From Erigeron canadensis (taxonomy: Eukaryota > Streptophyta > Magnoliopsida > Asterales > Asteraceae): a DNA stretch of 64,000 nt. The notes below the pieces were generated by a model that did not search any database, had not been told where the DNA came from, and was given only the letters and a program-made list of their open reading frames with translations. Of the stretch, positions 44,924 through 57,031 are shown piece after piece. Positions within the stretch are counted from its first letter, which is position 1, and each line of letters opens with the position of its first letter. A program made the position numbers and the translations under genes. The DNA is taken from NCBI RefSeq assembly GCF_010389155.1, contig NC_057762.1:1847513-1911512 (forward strand), in the 5' to 3' direction.

Positions 44924-45245
44924 TGTTATGAGCAACTGTAAATGGCTATTACTTTTGGTTCAACCCACGTTGCCATGCACTCATTATATCTAGTCTATAA
45001 GTTATTTTCATTTGAGTTGGTAGTTAATTGTGATTAGTGGGTCAAGTAGTACGTGGTGTTATCAGTTATGTTTAGTTTTCTTGTAATTAGTTTTCGTTGC
45101 CTATTTATAGTCAAGCATGTATCCTTCAGAATTATGAATGAATGAAATGAAAATTTAGTTTTTTCTCTTGTCTCTTGTTTTTGAAGTCTCACTCACTCTA
45201 CGGGTTTTATCTTGGAGTTTGTAGGTTTTCTCCGTAAACCTATCA
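44924..45245 (+). mobile_element. Solo LTR (322 bp) with perfect TSD
   Basis: TGTTATGAGCAAC to AAACCTATCA, flanked by TACCA at 44,919-44,923 and 45,246-45,250. CTATTTATAG near 45,098 is a TATA-like box. It is probably in plus orientation. Joining the flanks gives a continuous sequence across the site. Confidence 0.88.
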
Positions 45246-45250
45246 TACCA

Positions 45251-46599
45251 CCTCTGCCCGTGGCCATCCCCTGCTGTCGTTCTTGGGTTTACTTTGATCC
45301 TATTTAATTTGAATATTACATAATGTTTTTTTTTTTTCTTTTATATGGATCAACATAGTGCTACATGCATGAACTTTAGTAGAAATTCAGTAACCACCTA
45401 TTCCAACAAACAAGCAAATCTAAACAAACACACGAAGGCCATTATTCAACAGATTAAAAACAGAGAAATACTCGGTAAAGTCACGTGAGGAGTGGAGCAT
45501 CAGTCAACTGACCTTAAAAGGTTTTAAACAATTAAGAAAAAACAAAAGAGACAGAAAGAGAGACGACCAAACAAAACAGATATATATATATATATATATA
45601 GATATTGAAATTATATTTGCATACCAATAGTTCTGATTTCTGATCACTGGCCAAAGTAGTGAAAGAGTGAAAAATGAATTGCAGGTTGATCTTCAAATTA
45701 AGTGAAATATATGATAATGTTTTGAAAAGAAAAAAAACGGTGATGAAAGAATTAGTAGTGGCGGAATCAAAGGGTGGGTTACTTTCATCAATTATTGTTA
45801 GAGTTAAAAATGAATTTTTGTAGTTGGTATGGATCTCGATGTTAGTATTAACAATGAATTTTGTAATTGGCATTTTATCAAAATTATTATTTTTAGTAAT
45901 GGCCGGCTATATAATGCATGTGGTTTTACAAATTATTTTTTTAAACGTAATCTTTTAGAGGCGTAAATTTCGGTAATTGTCATTTATAATATTAGCACGA
46001 TACTCGCGCAATGCGGCAATAGTTGTGGCAACGACGATGTGGTGGTGAGGGTGACTGTTTGTAATAGATGAAGCGTCGAGTGGTGTATGTATTACACATT
46101 ATTAGTGTAGCTATTTGTGAAAAAAATATTTTCCTTTCAAATTATTATATATAATTATCATAAACAACTAATAATGATAATCATAATAGTTATGTAGAAA
46201 AGATATTTTACAAGCTAATTATTTCCTAAAAAGGTATATTTTTTGGGTTTCGTACATTATGATTGAATTCGTTTTCATTTAATAAGACATATTCCGACAC
46301 GTGTGATCTCTATTTATTTAAAAAAATTGGTATTTTTGAATATGAGTGTTACACCCAGTGTGGTAAATAAATTTATTTGAGGGTCCATTTTTTTTCTCAA
46401 GCTAGGGTCCATTTTTTTTATATTTTCGGATACGACTTTTCTAAGTATAACAAACAATTTTTAAAATTGACCCCTCGAATAAAAATTTCTGACTCCGTCA
46501 CTTTTTGTATTAATCCTTACTTAATTTACTAGAATTTATATTAATTAATTTTTTATATTTTAATTACAATTTTTGGGATTATAATAATTATATAAAACT
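45251..46599. other. Non-coding stretch with upstream-type similarity
   Basis: 45,670-45,700 (GAATTGCAGGTTGATCTTCA) loosely repeats the pre-kinase sequence of 19,545-19,590 and 39,640-39,690. 45,995-46,085 is a GC-rich core beginning GATACTCGCGCAATGCGGC of the kind seen at 22.4-23.7 kb. No gene. Confidence 0.4.
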
Positions 46600-47152
46600 A
46601 GTTCTATTTGATGGAAATTTGTTAAATATCAAAATATATTATTGATGAACTTTCGTGACACAAATTTTTGATAGAAATTTGTCAGAAGCACTATGTGTAT
46701 TTCTGATGAATTACCGACATCAATTTCGTCGAAAAAAGGTCACTAAATAGCCGACTTTTGTACATTTTCTTTGTTATAGATATTTATGGAAAATGATAAA
46801 TCTTCCTAACAAAATAGCCTAATAATCCTTTTAAAATATTAACAAGGTGACATGTGGTATCCACTAATTCTTTTTTCTAATCTTGGCCCTGATTTTTTCA
46901 CATGTTATCATATTGTGGTTAGAAGGATTATTAGACTATTTTGTTAGGGGGATTGATTTTATTTCCCTAGAAAGGATTTTCCGACGAACTAAATCATCAG
47001 AAAATATTATATTCATCGGAAAGTTTTGTCGGCAATTGTTTCCGAGGGGTTTTCCCGACGAACGATTTTGGTCGGAAATGTTTCGGTGATACCCGTTTCC
47101 TACGAATTTCTGACGAAAATTGTCATCGCTGAAAGTCAGTTTTCTAGTAGTG
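46600..47152. mobile_element. CACTA transposon terminus (right end)
   Basis: The right end ...TTTTCTAGTAGTG is the complement of CACTACTAGAAAA, the standard CACTA terminal repeat. The 500 bp before it hold many subterminal motifs of the type CCGACGAA, TTTCTGACGAA and TCGTCGGAA in both orientations. The left end and transposase are not present in the window. The stated start is approximate. Confidence 0.75.
46804..46951. mobile_element. Small MITE nested in the CACTA end
   Basis: CCTAACAAAATAGCCTAATA at the left is mirrored by TATTAGACTATTTTGTTAGG at the right, with continuing AATCCTT/AAGGATT. About 148 bp, no ORF. Confidence 0.75.
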
Positions 47153-50100
47153 ATAGTCCCTGCACGTGATGGCCATGGGAAGACTTGACAACATCCGCTA
47201 AAGGTTCCATTAAAAACGGACCAATCTTGAAAAAAAGTTCTCAAAATAGGGATCTCCATTACAACGATTTTTAAAAAAGGACCCTCATTGCTAAAGTGTG
47301 TAAACCTTTGGGACCAATCTTGCAATTACCTCTACATGCTCTGATGTTTATAAACTACATATATAAAACACTTATTTAATAAAAGGTTCAATTAGAAAGC
47401 AAAATATAATAGCAATATTAGTAAATACATGCAAAAGAAAAAAAATAGAAATTGAGGAGAAACTCGAAAAAAGTGAGCGAGGAAGAAAGATAAGAAGTTA
47501 TTGTTAGTGTTAAGTTCAATTTAATAAAATGTCATCGAACAAAAATTTTAATTAATATTTAATCAACTTATAAATAGTAATATTAGTCTCACAAGTTGAG
47601 CTAGCAATCCAAAAATACTTATAAATGCCCAACAATTTAACCATCAAGCCAACTAAATAATATTTGGTCATGGAAATAGTTGGAGCATCTTGAAAAATTT
47701 GTAAGTACTTTATGTACATAAAATGCTTGAATAATAATAATAAGCATATGTATGCATGTTTAATAAAATACGAGATTTATAACCAATGAACCATGTAACA
47801 AATTAAAACACCAAAAATGTATACACATATATATATAAACACTAGACAAACTAACTAACTTATACAAACAAACAAATACATATTACACTTATAATACAAA
47901 CACATATATATATACTTACACTTTACATGCACTCTTTTTAGTCTTGGAACTCTCATTTCTCACACACTCTTCACACTCTTCACACACTAGTCTTTATTTT
48001 CTCTCAAAAAACTCTTTCTTCTTCCTTTTTTCTTCACCATTTTCGGCAGCCAAAAGGAGTAAAAAGCAAGGCAAAAACTCATCTAAATTCATAGTAATAA
48101 TAAAGGTTCTTGCAAGATTAAGTAAGGGTTGTATTTATCTAAGGTTTAAGTAAGGTTTAAGGGTTATTGTGAGGTTAGAATAAGGGTTATTTGGTGCAAG
48201 AAAGGCCATGAATTTTCGGCATATTTCCATCATCTCAAAGTGTTCTTTAAGGGTATATATCTTCATCTCTTTACTAGTTTAAACTTGTTCTTGTTTATAT
48301 TAAAAATGTGTTATCAAAAGATTATGTTTTCTTTTAAAAATACACTTGATGAGGGAAAAGTTGATAGGATATTTCATTCAATGCTCATGCATGTTGAATC
48401 CATGAAGAAAGATCCAAGGATTTAACTAGTTTAAGACCCAAAAATGTAGATATAAATTATATAACTTTTAAAATGATTTTTCCTTTAAAAGATGGTCATA
48501 TTTGTATATATATTGAAGTTATATTTTCTGGAAAATTTCATAAAAATATGTATCTGATGTTGTGTTGTTAGATCCATAAAAGTTTGCTTCAAAAAGTGTG
48601 GTTAAATGATGATAGTTCGTAAAGAGACTTTTGCATGAAAAGATGAATATGTTTTCATATATATTTTTCTGGAATTTTTCATAAAAGAATATTTTTATGT
48701 TGTTAAGTAAAAGTATGATAAAGATTTGTTGTTAAAAAGTTGAGATACTTGCATGTTTGTTAGATTTAAGAAGGTTGGATCTTTTGTTGAATCATGAGAT
48801 GAGGCTAGGCTTGTTCTAAGTAAAAACTATGTTAATCTTGATGTTAATAATCTGGAAAAATTGATAAAATATCAAGGATATAAAGCTTGGATCAAAACAT
48901 GTTAAAATAAACTAGAAATCATAAATCGAAAACATGCAAAAATGCATTTTGAGCACACACATGCACCATAATCTTTTGAGCATGAAAATATGATAAACCT
49001 ACTGGGAATAATATGTTTCAAAAGTATAAAAGTTAAGTCATATGACTCATGGCAATACCAAGCTCAAAAATCACCTTTTCAGGTTAATTAATCACTAACA
49101 GAAAATACAAATTTGCACATATCACACCACCACCACAACCACGACTTGGACTATCAAAATATGATGAAATTTCTGGAAATGTTGAAACAAGGACAAAAAT
49201 CCAATTGGAAGTACCTAAATTGCTTGAAAAATGAGGCTTAAAACACGTTTTCGGTAAACGATTTTTGATTATAAAGTCCTCAAATAAGCAAGACACAAGA
49301 GAGGTTGAAGTTATATGAATTTGACATGTTAAAACTTGCCTAGAAAGACCTGATATTTTTGGACAAAAGCTTTTGTGGTGATTTGTAAGTATTTTTATGA
49401 TTTAATGGATTAAAATGGTGACTAAAAGATATATAAATTAATTAATAAATTGTATAAATCATGAATTTGATCAAATATACATAATTAATGGAAAAAGTAA
49501 CTAAGACCTACTGGAGAAAAATAATTATAAGTAAAGAACCAAGTTTTATATAATTTAAGGGTAAATAATTAAGTAAAAATCACTAATTAATCACTATTAT
49601 TAAATAAATAAATAAAAATGCATAAATATAAGTATAAATCATAATATTATAAATCAAGAAGCATAAAAATCAATAAATAATCCATATATAATTATTCATG
49701 AATTTTAAAGACAATTTAAGAACCTAAAAATAATTATAAGGAATTATTTAATTAATAAATCAATAAAATAAATAAATAATTAATTAAATAAATATATATA
49801 AATCAGATAAATTTATCAACATTTACATTATAAGAACACAAATGTCAAATAATATTACTAAACAAAGTATACAATGGAAATTATATAAAACAAAGCCAAA
49901 CTACCGAAATTTCCAATAAACGTACAAAATCCTACAAATGACTTTCACCACCAAACATCTTCCAACCAAATGATGTGAACAAAATAATGCACTTGAATTC
50001 CATAATTAAACAACAACCAAAGATGGACAAGTCTACTAGCGTACATCTCATGATCTAGTTTACTAGTCATGCAACACACACTTACGTTGTGTATATTTTA

Positions 50101-51177
50101 AATACCATAGTTTAGGCTTGTTTGAGGGATGACACCACTAGGCGAAGTTCACGTGTTTGATCAGCCTCTTTCACTCTCGAAACAAGTGAGTCATAACCCA
50201 CTTTCAAACTATTTTATGTGTTTAACTATCGGGGTGAAAAGCATGATATACAAATGAAATTGCTTTTATATACATATATATGAAATGATTTTTGATAATA
50301 TGATTATGAAATGAAATTGTTTCGTATGTTCAATGTGATAAATGTTTTATGATGAGCTTGAGTTCTGTCAACCCGTTTTCTTTCGATACACTACTATTTA
50401 CTCCGAAAGTGGAGGCCTGTAGTTAGAGAGTTGCGCAACTAGGTTTTGTCCACCCACCCATAAGTGTAACGGTGGAAGGTTGGTTGCCTTTGTGACGACC
50501 TTCACTTCCAGTCTGACCATAGTGGTGCTCTAGCTACCTTAAATTTGAATGGTCGTCTCCATGGCACGACCCTATTATTATTAATACGACACTTGATTGA
50601 CAGCTTGTGCTATGAAATGAATTATATATATATTGTTGGACTTGATAAAATGGTAGTAGTAGTGGCTCAAGCATTTACTCATCGAAGTTTACTTGAATTA
50701 TGCCCATGTGGCGAAATGATATTGATATTATTATGTTGGATATTATAAGTTGAACATACGCTTTGGAAATGATTATTTGAAAGAATACTTGGAAGTTTTA
50801 TGACTCATTATCCTTGAATATGGTTGGTATATATATATGTGTGTGTGTGTGTGTGTTGTTAGTTAAAACCTATGAACTCACTCAACTCTCGTAGTTGACA
50901 CTTTTTCTTCATGTTTTTCAGGTTTAGAGTAGTAAGTTAGCTTCATGGACCACCTCTTGGATGTTATGTGTTTGTTGTATGGTTGGACAAGTAACGCAAA
51001 CATTTGATCTTTTGATTATGAATTTGGTTATGTAATGGATTTAAACATCATCTTGAACTTGTAATCTTTTGGGTTTGAATGTCATTTGAAAACTTGTGTT
51101 GATGTTTTATAATTAAATCTTTTGTACCATGTCGTTCTGTGGCATCTCGTGTTTTTGACTTAGTCGGGGTGTTACAG
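47153..51177. mobile_element. Probable gypsy LTR-like sequence (47.9-51.2 kb) and spacer
   Basis: The stretch ends GGGGTGTTACA at 51,177, the inverse of the TGTAACACCCC start of copy A. It has a leader-like part with CACACTCTTCACACTCTTCA and TTTTCGGCAGCCAAAAGG (48.0 kb), a CTATCGGGGTGAAAAG phrase (50,226) and TTTTTCAGGT near 50,925. I read it as a long Ty3/gypsy LTR or LTR fragment, but its other end was not located. 49,430-49,900 is almost pure A/T. No protein-coding gene. Confidence 0.35.
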
Positions 51178-51958
51178 GTATGGAGGCCATGTATTCAAAG
51201 AAGAAAAGAAAGAGGGGTTTTTTTTAAAAAAGTTTGAGGTACAAAAAAGAAAAATAATCTGCAAACGATCAACTCAGATCAGTTTCAGTGTATCGAAACA
51301 CCGCTCTGATACCAACTGAAAGTCCCAACGTTTGCAAGATTATTGTAATTTAATAACTAATGTAAACTACTTAACATAAGAACAAGATAGAAAGAAAGTT
51401 TAGTTATATGTATTATAAACTAAACAGTGAATACATGGTCGGGTTGTTTTACAATAAGAACAAATAAGAAAAGAAAGAGATTGTTAAGTTTTTCGACACA
51501 CCAAAAACTTAACAATCATAAACAAAGAAAACTCTAAGTATGAAATAATGCAAAGACCAACAGAATGGAGGCTAGGTCAAGTGATTCTTTATATAGGCAG
51601 AGTTGAGAATCACATGACAACCCAATAGATGTTGACACATGAAGGTTGTCAACCATCTATTGGAGGATGGTTCAAATCTGGAGAGTTCTTCTTTCTTCAT
51701 CTTGTTTGTTTCCCAAAACTGCATGAAAGAGAAACTCCTTGGTACTAAACCGGTACAAGGTCACATGGCTTCATCTTGATCTTGCACCACGTGGCTTTGG
51801 GACCATTCTTCCTATCTTCATTTTCCCGCCCATATTTGACTTACAAAATATGGCGATGAGTCATTGAACTTATCCTTTAACTCGAAGATAATATAGGTCG
51901 CTGAGAGCTTGCTGATGAAGTGTCTCGTTGAGTCTCTCAGCGAATCCATGAATCAACA
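51178..51958 (-). mobile_element. Truncated E1-family copia copy: LTR, PBS, leader and ATG
   Basis: On the minus strand the LTR runs from 51958 (TGTTGATTCATGG) to 51317, then TGGTATCAGAGCGG (PBS, 51,314-51,301), a leader of about 115 bases and ATGGCCTCCATACC ending at 51,178. At that point it joins the GGGGTGTTACA end. The right flank AGTTT (51,959) continues gypsy copy B, so the element was inserted in that LTR and has lost its interior. Confidence 0.8.
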
Positions 51959-53632
51959 AGTTTTGACATTAAATTAATTTCCTACTATGTTATTTTTAGA
52001 TATGAGGTTAATTTAGTTGGAACTTTAGCGAATAGCGGGTATTTGTACCATCAAAAATTGATGAGGGGCATGGCACTCATATGAAGTGCCAGCCATTTTC
52101 TCATTCTATTATTCACATTTCCACTTTGTTCTTCACCATCTTCTCCATGCAATCTTCTTCCCATTTCTTTCAAAATCAAAGATTAATTCCTTCAATCTAA
52201 GGATAGAAATCATAATAATAATCATCACCATCAAATAATCTTCATTCAAGAATTGAAAAGTTAGGGTTTGTGGGTTTTGTGGTGGTGGTCGAAATTTCTA
52301 GAGGAAGAAAGGAAGAAGAATTTCCAACTTAAGTCTTGCATTAACTTATTGTGTGTTGAGGTATTGAATTCCCCTAATTTAGTTTTCATCTTTATTTTGA
52401 AATTAGGGTTCATGGAGTGAACCAATTTAGGAATTTTGCTAGAATATGAATTATGGTTAATTTTCCTCAATTCCTTAGTTAACCTAGTTGTCATTGAGTT
52501 ATGTGATGTGTTTGATTATGAAATTGATAAGTTCGTGTGAAAATTTTAGTTAATGAGAAAAGATGAATTTTACTAATTATTGAAATATTGATGAAAAATG
52601 GTAGGTTGAACTTCCTACTATTAATGTTGAGAATGAAAGTAACTCAATGACAAATGGGTTGGGTTTTGGGTTCAGAAAAGGCTAGTGATTGAGAATGGCT
52701 AGATTGAGCTAGTCAAGTTGTGAATATAAGCTTATGTACTTTTATGTGATGATCATAGGTTGAAGCTTGTTGTGCATAATCGTTTTAGCTTTATTTTCCA
52801 AGTTACGGAGGAGGTGAGTATATTTGCATACCTTTATGTATATGTTGGATCAATTGACCACATCATGTTGAAGCCTTTTGTCCATGTGTGGTATTTGACC
52901 ACATCATGTTGAAGTTTATTTATCCATGTGTGGTAATTGATGTGGCATAAGCCCATTTGGGGCATTGTGATTGTGAGGCCTAAGAACCTCTGGGGCCTAA
53001 GAATCCCGATAGTTGATATGATATGAGGCCTAAGAACCTCCGGGGCCTAAGAATCCCGATAGTTGTGATTCATATGATTGTTTAGCTTATATGGATCCAT
53101 GTATAGCATGTTAGTGTGCAAGGTGAGCATGTAAATGTGGCATGACGGTGTCATAGGCTACATATGAAAGTCCTTGCACTTTGCCCTCCTTTGTATTCGT
53201 AAATGTATGCAAGTATATTCACTAAGCCTTTGCTTATATTTTAGTTGTATACCATTCTATAGGTAGTTCCGGAAGAAGGAACTAGTGTGGTTGAATTGAA
53301 AGAGTTGATTAGAGCTTGACGTTGACTTTTGCAAGACTTGAAGGTATTAGGTCATTCTTGGATGAATGACAAACTTTTGGTTTAGAGGCTTAGAAATCTC
53401 TCTCCTCATGGCTCTTGGTACATTTTGATTTGATGGTCATACTTTTGTTAAAATTATGTAAATGATCAGGTGTAAAGCTTTTAGAAAGTTTGTGAAGTTG
53501 CATTTTGGTCGAAAATAGTGTCAAAATGGGTAAATGACCCATATGATGGTGTTCATGAGATTTGAAACAAGTTGATGCTGTAAATATGTTAAAATGTGTC
53601 TATATAGTTGTTGGTAATCACTGAAATGTGTT
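51959..53632 (+). mobile_element. Gypsy-LTR-like sequence, copy B (5' end and 3' end interrupted)
   Basis: It is homologous to copy A at 36,396-38,127 from about its base 45 on. The right side is interrupted by the E2 LTR at 53,633. Where copy A has the three hairpins, copy B has other duplications: a 48-bp unit with TTGACCACATCATGTTGAAG at about 52,855 and 52,905, and a 52-bp unit GAGGCCTAAGAACCTC... at about 52,975 and 53,027. The variable repeat zone is thus in the same part of the LTR but differs in content. Confidence 0.55.
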
Positions 53633-54625
53633 TGTTAGGTCCAGATTTACTGGACTCGCTCCAAACGTGACTACTGGAGCCCTCTGAAGATTTGTCCAGA
53701 AATTATGTGAAGACCAGTGAACCATTTACTTGTAAAGGAATCTGGATTCCACCAGATTGGTTCACTGGACTTCACTCCCGTCAAGATCTTTCCACTGAAG
53801 AACATTCTCACTGAAGTCGAAGACTGAAGTGTGAAGAAAGAAGTCTGGCAAATAGCGGAGCTCAATGGTAAACTTACCAGATCTCCTGACTGGAGTCCAT
53901 GACAGTTTTCTAGACCTTACAAGTCTGAACACCGATTACGAGGAATTTACTTTATGCCTTTACATGCCTTTATCCGGACAATCCATTTGTCCTTTGTTAA
54001 AAGCCTTACACGCATGTAAAGGTGGTTGGTTAATTAGAAGACAAGTCACTATCAAGTGACTTTATTCTTGTACTTTAACCAATGTATTTAAGGAATTAAA
54101 GTAGTTTCCTTAAATGCATGTAACCATATTTGTACGAAAAAAAGAATATTATATTTATTCTTTTTCCCTATAAATACCAAGTCACTTCCCTCATCCAAAT
54201 TACACTTTTGCAATTTGGTGCCTTTGCTCAAATACTCTCGATCTAAACAGTTATACTTCACAACTTCAAGTATTTCGATCAAAAGAGTCTATTTAGCAAA
54301 TATTAGATCACTTGTAATTCATAAGGTTGTTTAGATACTAATTTTGTAATATCTTAGTTCATTAACAACCTTGTATTTTATTTAACATCAATAAATAAAA
54401 TACATTTGAAAATTACATTGTGTCTCACCATTTACTTTACTTGCTTATCTTTATATTGCTTAAGTTACGTATTACTTTATATGTATTCTTGCATTTATAT
54501 TTCCAATCTAATGCTTAGTTGACTTGTCGCATTTATATTCATTGTAATACTAGTCCAATCTAGTGCTTACTTGACTTGTTGTATTCTACACTTGTGGGTT
54601 AAACCATCAAGTGAGGGACTTCACA
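53633..54625 (+). repeat. 5' LTR of E2
   Basis: TGTTAGGTCC to GGGACTTCACA, 993 bp, directly followed by the PBS. CTATAAATACC near 54,169 is the probable TATA box. The first 270 bp are crowded with CTGGA, CCAGT and CCAGA motifs. The matching 3' LTR is not in the window. Confidence 0.85.
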
Positions 54626-54627
54626 AT

Positions 54628-54641
54628 TGGTATCAGAGCGG
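54628..54641 (+). other. Primer-binding site of E2
   Basis: TGGTATCAGAGCGG, two bases inside the LTR, complementary to the 3' end of initiator methionine tRNA. Confidence 0.88.
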
Positions 54642-54677
54642 AAGACTAATATACTTGCCTAGATTCGTATTTTCTTG

Positions 54678-57031
54678 ATGGCCAACCCAGAGAATACACA
54701 AGGAAACCCTTTAAATACAGGACCTCCCCCCATTATTGAAACTGAACAGACTACTGACCATGTTAACAATAATCCTCCACCACCACCTCCTATTCCTGCT
54801 TCTCCACACGTGCATGTGCACTACTCAAACACTCCTGTTCCCAAATTCAGTGGGAATGGTGATGAATTTGGCACGTGGAAAGCTAGGATGATATTACATA
54901 TTACTGGAATTGAGAGGAATATGATAAAAATTTTAAATGAAGGACCCTATATTCCTAGAAGCCCTCTCAATCCACTTCTTGACCCTCTTGGAGCAAGATC
55001 TGGAAGGGAAAAGAGAGAGGAACACTGGTCTGAAGAGTATAAAAGACTTGTTAATATAGATACTGTTTTAAAAAGTATGATCCTCGGGGCCGTTCCTGAA
55101 TCTCTTATTCCCACACTAGTTCTTTATCCTAGTGCTAAAAGCATGTAGGATGAACTAGTAAACTAGTATGAAGGTGGTGATGACACTATTGTTACCAAAA
55201 AAGTGTCTTTAAATAAGAAGTACGAGTCATTTTTTGCTTTGCCCAATGAATCATTAACCGGTACTTACACCAGTTAGAAAAAGACAAGGACATACTTCTT
55301 GAAAATTTTTGTGATATTCTTCCATCTAAATGGTCTCACATGATCGTGGTCTCGAGACAAGGTAAAACCTTGCATTCCCATACTCTGTCAACATTGTATG
55401 GAGCCTTCAGATTCACTGAAGAGAATCAAGCCCAGAGAATTGAGGCAGAAAAAGATGCTATTAATCATGCTTCAAGTAGTTCCCCTGTGGTTAGTCATAC
55501 TGAACCACCCTGTGCGGCATTAATGTCTTCTGAGAATGTATTTTCTATGAAAAAGATGATGTCTGAATTAATGGATTCTGGAGCCATGAATAATATCTCT
55601 TCAGATTGTGATGAAACTGATAGTGATGATCTGATGGCTATGATTGCTAAAACGTTTAACCGTTTTAAAGCAAGAGCCAACAGACCCACTGGACAACATG
55701 CACCCAGTTCCTCTACTGACAAGACCAATCTGACATGCTTTAAGTGTGGCAGAAAAGGTCACTTCATGAAGGAGTGCAAGTCCAATCAGTTTGTTTCTCA
55801 ATCTGGTCCATCATCTTCTTATAACCAGCCTGATGATAGCTACAGATTGAAATATAAAAAGCTTAAGGCTCAACTTGCTATCATGTTTGCAGAAAAAGAT
55901 AATAATAAATGCATGGTTGCGGAAGAAGAATAGGTTCCCTCTGATGACTCATCAATTGATGATGAAGAGGAAAGAGATTGTTGTTATATGGCTCTGGCTA
56001 ATCAAGAGCATCTGGTGAAGGAAGATGTCACATCTGGAAGATGGGTGGACATTGTTATTAAAAAGGTAATTAATTATGACAAGGAAACTGATCCTGAATT
56101 AAAATTGGACATTGCTGAAGCTCTAAACTCTGATTTAATTTTTGTGGAAACTGTTCGATCAGAAATGTCAAATATTTTTGAAACAGATTTTTCTGAAATG
56201 GCAAATTTACAATCAAAGTTAAAAGAACTTCAAGACATTGAATTGGCTTTTAAAGCACAAGTTTTGGTCACTGAACAACTGGTCCAAGAAAAGGAAGAGC
56301 TTGAAAATGCTTTAACAAAAGAAAAACATGTCATTCAGTCATGGCTTGAGACCAGAAAACCATATGATGCTGCAAGAAACCAGTATCCCTCCCAAAAACG
56401 AGCATACCTGGGGGGTGATGTAACTGCCGCAACATTAATACCTATTGTTGACCGACTACCAGAAGTGTTAAAACCAAGCACTATTTATGATGAACCCAAA
56501 ACTTGTATTATTCCTCCTATTCAATTGTCTGAGGTCAAGACTGGAGCACACCAGATGAATGCTCCAGTCAAAAAGGTCAAGCAGAATAAACCTTTGCCTC
56601 AATCATCTTTTAAGGAACCCCAGGTTCAGAAGAAGAAAAATGTTGTTCCACCTAAGCCAAAAGTCCAGTCATCTGGAAAGGCTCAGGTGTCATCTGAAGA
56701 AACCATTTTGTTAAGATTGGAAAGCCAGTTTCAACTACTGGCTCGTCAAGTTCAAAGTTGCAATGCAAGATTAAACAATTTTGAAGATACTTCATCTGGC
56801 CCAAAACAAAATGCAAAACCTTTTTCCAAGAAAGTTAAAATTGTTACTCCTGTTGAGAAAAAGAAAAAGGTTTCAAAAATGTTAACCCTAGTGGTCTTTC
56901 AACTAAGACTACTGTCAAAGAAAGTGAACTCAACCAGATACCCCCAGGGATCCATTTGGCAGGATCCAGAGAACCCATCAGTCGATGGGTTCCCAAAACT
57001 AACTAATCAATCTGGTGGATGTGCAGGGTGA
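54678..57031 (+). pseudogene. E2 gag and inter-domain region, broken
   Basis: It begins at ATG 54678 (MANPENTQGN) with a Pro-rich tract (NNNPPPPPPIPASPHVHVHY), then the gag core FSGNGDEFGTWKARMILHI and KRLVNIDTVLKSMILG. Stops at 55,146 and 55,164 and a frame change near 55,260 follow. Downstream are the CCHC knuckle CFKCGRKGHFMKEC (55,738-55,779), a stop at 55,931-55,933, and a long open frame 55,988-57,031. The last has Leu/Glu/Lys-rich heptad-like segments (ELQDIELAFKAQVLVTEQL, VQEKEELENALTKEK) suggesting a coiled coil, and Lys-rich tracts. A long gag with coiled coil fits Sirevirus-type elements. Gag and protease frames are offset by a shift near 57,020. Confidence 0.85.

Noticed and set aside
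45532..45873. 113-codon minus-strand frame
   Set aside because: Hydrophobic, low-complexity translation of AT-rich DNA ending in a (TA)n run; no homologous motif.
48240..48425. Short plus-strand frame with FSFKNTLDEGKVDRIFHSML
   Set aside because: No start support, splice signals or related sequence; it lies within LTR-like DNA.
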